NCBI GenBank assembly: GCA_023512255.1
Contig: JAILZY010000124.1
Span: 1 to 8,929, forward strand
Source: a bacterium
GTDB taxonomy: Bacteria; SZUA-182; DTGQ01
Reading direction: 5' to 3'
DNA length: 8,929 bases
A model generated the notes under the pieces. The model was not told the origin of the DNA and made no database searches. It saw nothing but the letters and a program-made list of their open reading frames with translations. Both the position numbers and the translations under genes were made by a program. Positions 5,801 to 8,929 of the stretch are shown one piece after another (the stretch's first letter is position 1; the number at the start of each line of letters is the position of its first letter).

Positions 5801-8457
5801 ACTCCTGCGCCGCTTACGCTGCTGCATGAATGCCACCCAGAGCCATCCCTATACTGAAAGGAGATATTCACCGAGCTCTGCTCATTGTCAAGGCAGCGGT
5901 AGTGGATAAGCACTGTGCCATCGGCCTGCTGCTGTGCGGCGACATCCAGAACCTGCGGCCGGCTATTGCCGTTAGCGATGGAAAATGGGAACTCAGAGAC
6001 AGCCTGAGATATGATTTTCCGCTCCCCCTGATCCCATGCCCGACAGGTTATCCTGATCAGGTAATCATCGCCGTCCGCCACTCGGCTGGTATCCCACTCA
6101 TACAGACCATCATTTTTCTCGCCCGTAGCGATGGATTTCCAGCTCTGGCCTCGGTCTGGGCTGTAGTCAATATCTATCGACACCGCCTCTGAGCTAAAGC
6201 TACCCTGATCAGCCATCCACTGAATTCGAATCATCTGCTTGAATATCTCCCCTGCCTGGGGATAGAGGATGCGGATTAAGGGATTATCGCTCATTACTTC
6301 AAAGGAGTTAGTCAGCCAACTAGTATTCAGGGTGTTTTTGTCGATCATTCTTATAGTATAAAACCCTTCTGCCAGACCAGCCGGTATAATTGCCTGAGCC
6401 AGGGTTCCTTCGGCATTTGCCCCTTTGATCTGGCTGGGCCAGAAAATTGGCAGAGAGAGAACCTGAAGGCCAAACTCACCTGAGGCAAGATAGAGGCGGC
6501 CCTGATCAATCCATAGCCCGATAGGCTCGCCAGTAAGATTCTGACCAAGATGAGCTACAGGCAGGGGCTGGTTTGGATTTTTGGCATCAACGATCATTAA
6601 ACCTCCTGTCTTATCAGCCACATAGACATAGCCTTCGAGCACAAAGACCTCTTCGGCATAGCCTGTGGTGTCTAAGTTACCAGCAAGGGTAGGCTGGCTG
6701 GGATTTTGTATATCGATGATCGCAAGGCCGCAAGCGCCGTCAGCTACATAGGCATATTGACCGCTGATAAAGACTCCGTGGGCCGTGCCCGGGGTATCAC
6801 ACCTGCCGACAAGGGCTGGCTGACTGGGATTTTGAACATTGATGATGGTAAGGCCACTATCACCATCAGCCACATAAGCAAGGCCGCCACAAACCCTAAC
6901 TCCATAGGCTGTGCCTAGGGTATCGCATCTGCCGACAAGGGCTGGCTGACTGGGATTTTGAACATTGATGATGGTGAGGCCACTATCACCGTCAGCTACA
7001 TAGGCATGATTATTGGCAACAACGACCTTGTTGGCCTGCCCTGGGCTGTCACAAGTTCCCTTGAGCTCAGGCTTAGCAGGTTGGCTGACATCAATTATTG
7101 CCAGACCAGCATCACCCTCGGCCAGGTAGAGGAATTTATCCGCAGCCCAAACCCCCTGCACCCGGCCAGGCATATCAAGGGTTGCAATCTGAGTCGGCTG
7201 GCCACTGGTGTTAAAACCTACAATCTGAAGGCCAGCATCGCCATCAGCTAGATAAGCATAACCATTGAGAACAAAGACTCCATAGGTCCAGCCTGGGGTA
7301 TCATAGTTTTTGGGCAAGGTGGAACTGTTGATATGGCTGATATTTATCATCTGAACACCAAAGCCGCCATCAGCCACATAGGCCTGGTTCCCCAGGATAA
7401 AAATCCCGTAAGGTGATCCTGGCGTACGGCAGCGTGCCTTGAGGATTGGCCTAGCTGGATAGGTAACGTCGATTACCTGAAGACCAAAGCTACTGTCAGC
7501 CAAAAAAGCCATCCCTTCACGAGTCTGTACTCCACAAGCCCAGCCAGAGCCGCTCTGGTAGCTGCCTATAAGGAAGGGCTTAGTGGGTCGGCTGATATCA
7601 ACAATCTGAAGACCAAAGCCGCTATCAGCCACATAAGCCAAGGTGCCAGCCACCGAGACGCTGATAGCATTTCCTGGCGTGTCATAGCTTCCCACAAGAG
7701 CTGGTTTGGCTGGCTGGCTGACATTTATGATCGCAAGACCAAAAGCACCATCAGCCACATAGGCATAATCTGAGGCCACATAAACACTGTGGGCAGAGCC
7801 AGCTGTATCACAGCTCCCCTTGAGAGTAGGCCGATCAGGCTGGCTGATATCAATGATTTGAAGGCCGCAACGGTCATCAGCCACATAAGCATAGCTCCCC
7901 CGAACAAAAACCCCATAGGCATAGCCTGAGGTATCGTAGCTTCCCACCATTAAGGGCTGATCAGGCTGGCTGACATCAATTATCGCAAGACCGCAATATC
8001 CATCGGCAATATAAGCGTAATTCCCCTGAACCTGTACTCCGCAGGCCCAGCCTGGCGTGTCGTAGCTTCCAACCACCAGAGGCCGATCAGGCTGGCTGAC
8101 ATCAATGATTTGAAGCCCTACGGTGTCATCAGCTACATACACATAGTTTCCCTGAGCATACACTCCTTGTGCCCAGCCTGAAATTCTACACTCCCTCCTG
8201 GGCAAGGGATCCTCCTGGTAGATGCTGATAGCGGCCTCTTTAGTCAGATTTTCCCCCTGGATTGAGACTAGGGTGGCGGCATTGGTATAGCCTTTAGCCG
8301 GAGTTATTGATTTTATGACCATAGCCGTCTCGGATTGAGCCCAGCAGACCGAAGGCAGAGCTCCAGAGAGTAGGATGTTCATAAGAATCATACCTGGAAG
8401 GATAATAAAATAACCAAAACTCCCCCGATAACCAATCTCTTTCCTAACCTTATGCAT
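2260..8457 (-). CDS. Giant secreted multidomain protein: two IPT/LVIVD/chitobiase-C modules, TSP3 linker, aromatic Gly/Ser tail
   Basis: A 2065-residue protein, probably exported by Sec. A signal peptide covers residues 1-41 (basic start, hydrophobic 18-39, likely cut after CWAQ). Module A: IPT/TIG start 46-88, about 14 LVIVD repeats 90-670, IPT-like end 673-722, Ig-like 726-826, bacterial Ig/FN-like 831-935, chitobiase C-terminal-like domain 940-1022. Then come a Big_1-like stretch (1024-1135) and seven calcium-binding TSP3 motifs (1138-1290). Module B: IPT start 1321-1360, about six LVIVD repeats 1362-1622, IPT end 1624-1673, FN-like 1676-1784, chitobiase-C-like 1786-1864. A Gly/Ser/Tyr/Trp tail runs from 1869 to 2065. 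No catalytic motif is visible, nor LPXTG, PEP-CTERM, Por-type sorting tag or beta-barrel. The role is probably extracellular adhesion or scaffolding (inference). The ATG at 8457 has a Shine-Dalgarno and is directly followed by the signal peptide. The single uninterrupted frame and domain order make the gene certain; its function is unknown. Confidence 0.96.
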   Translation of the reverse strand: MHKVRKEIGYRGSFGYFIILPGMILMNILLSGALPSVCWAQSETAMVIKSITPAKGYTNAATLVSIQGENLTKEAAISIYQEDPLPRRECRISGWAQGVYAQGNYVYVADDTVGLQIIDVSQPDRPLVVGSYDTPGWACGVQVQGNYAYIADGYCGLAIIDVSQPDQPLMVGSYDTSGYAYGVFVRGSYAYVADDRCGLQIIDISQPDRPTLKGSCDTAGSAHSVYVASDYAYVADGAFGLAIINVSQPAKPALVGSYDTPGNAISVSVAGTLAYVADSGFGLQIVDISRPTKPFLIGSYQSGSGWACGVQTREGMAFLADSSFGLQVIDVTYPARPILKARCRTPGSPYGIFILGNQAYVADGGFGVQMINISHINSSTLPKNYDTPGWTYGVFVLNGYAYLADGDAGLQIVGFNTSGQPTQIATLDMPGRVQGVWAADKFLYLAEGDAGLAIIDVSQPAKPELKGTCDSPGQANKVVVANNHAYVADGDSGLTIINVQNPSQPALVGRCDTLGTAYGVRVCGGLAYVADGDSGLTIINVQNPSQPALVGRCDTPGTAHGVFISGQYAYVADGACGLAIIDIQNPSQPTLAGNLDTTGYAEEVFVLEGYVYVADKTGGLMIVDAKNPNQPLPVAHLGQNLTGEPIGLWIDQGRLYLASGEFGLQVLSLPIFWPSQIKGANAEGTLAQAIIPAGLAEGFYTIRMIDKNTLNTSWLTNSFEVMSDNPLIRILYPQAGEIFKQMIRIQWMADQGSFSSEAVSIDIDYSPDRGQSWKSIATGEKNDGLYEWDTSRVADGDDYLIRITCRAWDQGERKIISQAVSEFPFSIANGNSRPQVLDVAAQQQADGTVLIHYRCLDNEQSSVNISFQYRDGSGWHSCSSVSGAGVQPTGQLLSASWRAREDVAGRYYQNCWIKVIADDGQAIDHLAEGQSQAFALDTAPPKSLATPAGGVYSQKIAVTLTASDDSKVVAIYYTTDGSNPTVRSSRFSAAEPIVIDKTMILKFFAVDSFGNQEPVRVEQYRMSKKVVIQTPDFAWPGTSLSISCVVQNPDGSLAAGEAVKFTLSVDGSAVFSPNPSVGKLLLMNSSGSRALVETEAGKVVLSLTDSRAEELHLVVKDTERMGLEIAAPESGLLVKFLDPDQDEDGDGLANRLEALSGCLKVSSADSDEDGLPDGYEYSRPCLDPCDAGLGNPSHGPYGDPDGDGIKNLFEYRNATDPCLKDTDGDGLADGLEWGPNAQKPLDSDNDGLIDALDYDSDNDGLSDGQEYFILKTDYTRPDTDQDGVWDGFEVGPDPNNPAMCSSEKNKLCLCALDPGNKQTKPSVKSIRPGWSSDGVPILTIDGENLTASTLIGIFRDEPLVKIGSYRIAQGEALGVCTVGNYAYVAAGRSGLLVIDISQSENPALKGSCPLDEGAYGICLATLLAKAEDGGVRSKNYAFVAAGYSGLLVIDLSQPEQPRVTGSCNTPGYARGVWVLGNIAYVADEWAGIQVIDISQPDKPVFKKSLPIPDWAYGVSGQGNYLYVAAGYSGLLAIDTSRPENPHLVASCDTPGYAEGVSIFEHCAYVADGYSKLQVIDLAQPGYPFLMAGMDLPEQLQVRGLCLSDKYLFCAAGSAGLVILSKPSYWSAQTSEVNSSGRQIKALLSSSIPDGSFMVKMVNPPFGEADPVNQTFGATTNSPPRVQIISARQQEGDGSVIITYSCLDQEQSLISISFQYWDGSRWRDCQAASGYSFPQPIGSNLTAIWQAKEEFSGQQLAACRIKIKADDGQAANGLAEAQSAPFLLDTKASTIIISPGGGPYSSPQTVVLSTDEPAILYYTTNGTDPDTESNIYTEPLHLSNTTTLKVLAIDSFGNRGAVRSETYSILPAKPQGGQQSAASQPAQGVPAQGAAGVGSATGANPGSSGGGGYPQVLVSSGYSSWMSGLTSGSWSQLPSLSPPAAYTFGSLAAFGGVYGPLNLIGPLGGSWSYSGLTSFWPSASGYGFSNSIYSWLTAGSYNLWNPWYYGGTSYGGAYYGESQYYYSGGYQGSGYQGSGFSLGNYPSSTSWSSFGSAWPSAYNNAGGLSW
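3592..4374 (-). repeat. LVIVD repeat array 2 (about 6 units) in the giant protein
   Basis: Residues 1362-1622 repeat the pattern YAYVAAGxSGLLVIDISQPxxPxLxxSCDTPG about six times. The second unit carries a 12-residue insertion (around 1420-1434, KAEDGGVRSK) between strands. VAAG replaces VADG in several blades. Like array 1, it starts after an IPT-type first half and ends in an aromatic-W-x-Q/S stretch that leads into an IPT-type second half. Six units plus flanking strands could close one propeller (inference). Confidence 0.83.
4588..5046 (-). repeat. Thrombospondin type 3 calcium-binding repeats of the giant protein
   Basis: Residues 1138-1290 hold seven motifs of the form DxDxDG followed by an acidic residue, including DSDEDGLPDGYE, DPDGDGIKNLFE, DTDGDGLADGLE, DSDNDGLIDALD and DTDQDGVWDGFE. 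The family binds calcium and stiffens in its presence. Here the block lies exactly between the two duplicated modules, so it may act as a calcium-dependent hinge or rod (inference). Paired cysteines in the block (1158, 1181, 1185, 1218) could form disulfides after export. Confidence 0.9.
6448..8190 (-). repeat. LVIVD repeat array 1 (about 14 units of 42 residues) in the giant protein
   Basis: Residues 90-670 consist of units such as GNYAYVADGxxGLxIIDVSQPxxPxLVGSYDTPG, almost always 42 residues (126 bp). This is the LVIVD family pattern, known from surface proteins and expected to form beta-propeller blades. Fourteen units would suit two seven-bladed propellers (inference). Some blades are decayed: unit 7 has lost the (D/N)P turn, unit 8 reads IVGFNTSG in place of IIDVSQP, and units 13-14 are irregular. 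Conserved Asp in VAD and Cys in GSCDTPG recur through the array. Confidence 0.85.
6793..7005 (-). repeat. Recently duplicated pair of LVIVD units
   Basis: Positions 6793-6879 and 6919-7005 (126-bp period) encode an identical 29-residue stretch (residues 485-513 and 527-555). They differ by only a few silent bases, for example gatggtaagg versus gatggtgagg. This is far closer than any other pair in the array, so one blade was gained recently by duplication or gene conversion. Confidence 0.9.
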
Positions 8458-8462
8458 ATCTT

Positions 8463-8488
8463 ATATACTCCCCTTAATATACTCCTTA
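8463..8488 (-). promoter_or_regulatory. Duplicated ribosome-binding region of the giant gene
   Basis: On the minus strand the leader reads TAAGGAGTATAT, then TAAGGGGAGTATAT, then AAGATATG. The purine-rich Shine-Dalgarno segment is therefore present twice in tandem. The proximal copy AAGGGGAG (8468-8475) is 10 bases from the ATG at 8457 and is likely the working site. The distal TAAGGAG has no start codon at a suitable distance. Confidence 0.65.
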
Positions 8489-8507
8489 GATGGTATATTT
8501 TTCGCAC

Positions 8508-8536
8508 ACCATACATCCTTAAAAAAGACCAGCCAA
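8508..8536 (-). promoter_or_regulatory. Possible promoter of the giant gene
   Basis: On the minus strand TTGGCT (8531-8536) is followed after 17 bases by TATGGT (8508-8513), each four of six to the sigma70 consensus. The spacing is ideal but the hexamers are mediocre. The -35 lies inside an imperfect 20-bp tandem repeat. A start near 8501 would give a leader of about 45 bases. Confidence 0.3.
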
Positions 8537-8559
8537 TACTTAAAAAAACCAGGCAATAC
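8519..8559. repeat. Imperfect 20-21-bp tandem repeat upstream of the giant gene
   Basis: ttaaaaaagaccagccaatac (8519-8539) is followed directly by a 20-base variant at 8540-8559 (ttaaaaaaaccaggcaatac). It overlaps the proposed -35 hexamer and could be a doubled operator or a slippage product. The stretch from 8560 to 8651 holds nothing I recognise. Confidence 0.8.
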
Positions 8560-8651
8560 ATGCAATATTTCTGCTATGCCGACCGCGCCACTCTTCTTAA
8601 TCCCTACTCTGTCCTTATCCGGCGGGATGAAAGATAGAAGAAAGCAGCCTA

Positions 8652-8771
8652 AGTGGTCTTTTCGCTAATAAAGCGCGCAAGCTGCCGCGGACCTAAGGGC
8701 CGCCCCTAGACGTAGGAATGGGTTTAAAACCACCCCCTACCTTGTGTTACGCATTTGGCGAGAAAACCACT
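8652..8771. repeat. 120-bp inverted-repeat element B, same ends as element A, upstream of the giant gene
   Basis: The left arm AGTGGTCTTTTCGCTAA (8652-8668) matches the left arm of element A at 16 of 17 bases. The right arm TTGGCGAGAAAACCACT (8755-8771) shares the 12-mer GCGAGAAAACCA with element A. The two arms are imperfect inverted repeats of each other. The 86-bp interior is GC-rich (gcgcgcaagctgccgcgg and following), contains further dyads such as gtagg/cctac around GGTTT/AAACC at 8713-8741, and has no resemblance to the interior of element A. No open reading frame or transposase is present. Confidence 0.75.
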
Positions 8772-8800
8772 AAGTGTAATTTTTTTAACCTAAGTGTAAT
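8770..8800. repeat. 11-bp direct repeat beside element B
   Basis: ctaagtgtaat occurs at 8770-8780 and 8790-8800, a 20-bp period. The first copy overlaps the right edge of element B, and ctaagtg also appears at its left edge (8649-8655). That could be a trace of insertion, or a tandem operator for the gene that may begin to the right. Confidence 0.7.
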
Positions 8801-8864
8801 GTTAATACTATACTCTATTATCTAGCCAAAAACAATACAATAGCTTATTTGACAGATGTTCCCC

Positions 8865-8929
8865 ATGTTTAAATTAGGAGGAGGAGATAAGCCGCAGGGG
8901 AAGGGTATTGAGGTAAAAGACAATAGTAT
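8865..8929 (+). CDS. Possible start of a plus-strand gene running off the window
   Basis: An ATG at 8865 opens 21 codons without a stop to the window end, starting MFKLGGGDKPQGKGIEV. A consensus -35-like TTGACA lies just upstream at 8849-8854, with only a weak -10-like taaatt at 8870 after 15 bases. No Shine-Dalgarno precedes the ATG. The aggaggagga at 8876-8885 lies inside this frame and could instead serve a start beyond the window; the window ends in AT, possibly the start of an ATG. The product cannot be named from so few residues. Confidence 0.3.
   Translation, partial: MFKLGGGDKPQGKGIEVKDNS

Noticed and set aside
8452-8637. A 61-codon plus-strand frame over the start of the giant gene and its leader
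   Set aside because: It is antisense to the signal peptide start, has no Shine-Dalgarno, and consists mainly of the leader repeats. No recognisable protein features.
2097-8771. Elements A and B as integron attC sites flanking a cassette
   Set aside because: The conserved-ends, variable-interior pattern is similar, but no GTTRRRY/RYYYAAC core pair was found at the ends, no integrase is in view, and a 6.2-kb single-gene cassette would be far too large.

Overview
The window looks like the chromosome of a free-living, Gram-negative-type bacterium of roughly balanced base composition. The support is a c-di-GMP synthase, a DUF1640/CCDC90-like coiled-coil protein with a C-terminal membrane anchor, and a giant Sec-exported protein built from LVIVD, IPT/TIG, chitobiase-C and thrombospondin type 3 modules, a mix typical of uncultured environmental bacteria. 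Nothing here fixes the phylum. No rRNA, tRNA, CRISPR array, transposase or phage gene was seen.

Layout. (1) Positions 1-1263, plus strand: a GAF-like plus GGDEF diguanylate cyclase, probably cut at its N-terminus by the window edge. (2) Positions 1264-1448: a short convergent intergenic stretch filled with small degenerate duplications. (3) Positions 1449-1907, minus strand: a 152-residue coiled-coil protein with seven 11-residue repeats and one C-terminal membrane segment, with a strong Shine-Dalgarno sequence and a good sigma70-type promoter whose -10 box is duplicated. (4) Positions 1908-2259: intergenic, with that promoter, a 108-bp inverted-repeat element and a duplicate of the end of the next gene. 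(5) Positions 2260-8457, minus strand: a 2065-residue secreted protein that fills about 70% of the window. (6) Positions 8458-8864: intergenic, with the leader of the giant gene, a second inverted-repeat element with the same ends as the first, and short direct repeats. (7) From 8865: a possible plus-strand reading frame running off the right edge.

The most interesting points are these. The giant protein is a duplicated architecture in which a LVIVD beta-propeller-type array appears to be inserted inside an IPT/TIG fold, twice (about 14 repeats, then 6). A seven-motif calcium-binding TSP3 linker lies between the copies, and a nearly uncharged Gly/Ser/Tyr/Trp-rich tail of about 195 residues follows. 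Two same-orientation inverted-repeat elements with matching ends but unrelated interiors bracket this gene. Gene ends and promoter or leader parts are repeatedly duplicated as short tandem copies: stop-codon regions, a -10 box and a Shine-Dalgarno region.

The genes do not form one operon. The cyclase converges on the coiled-coil gene. The coiled-coil gene and the giant gene share a strand but are 352 bp apart, and the former has its own promoter. A link between c-di-GMP and the giant surface or extracellular protein would suit adhesion biology but is only inference from proximity.
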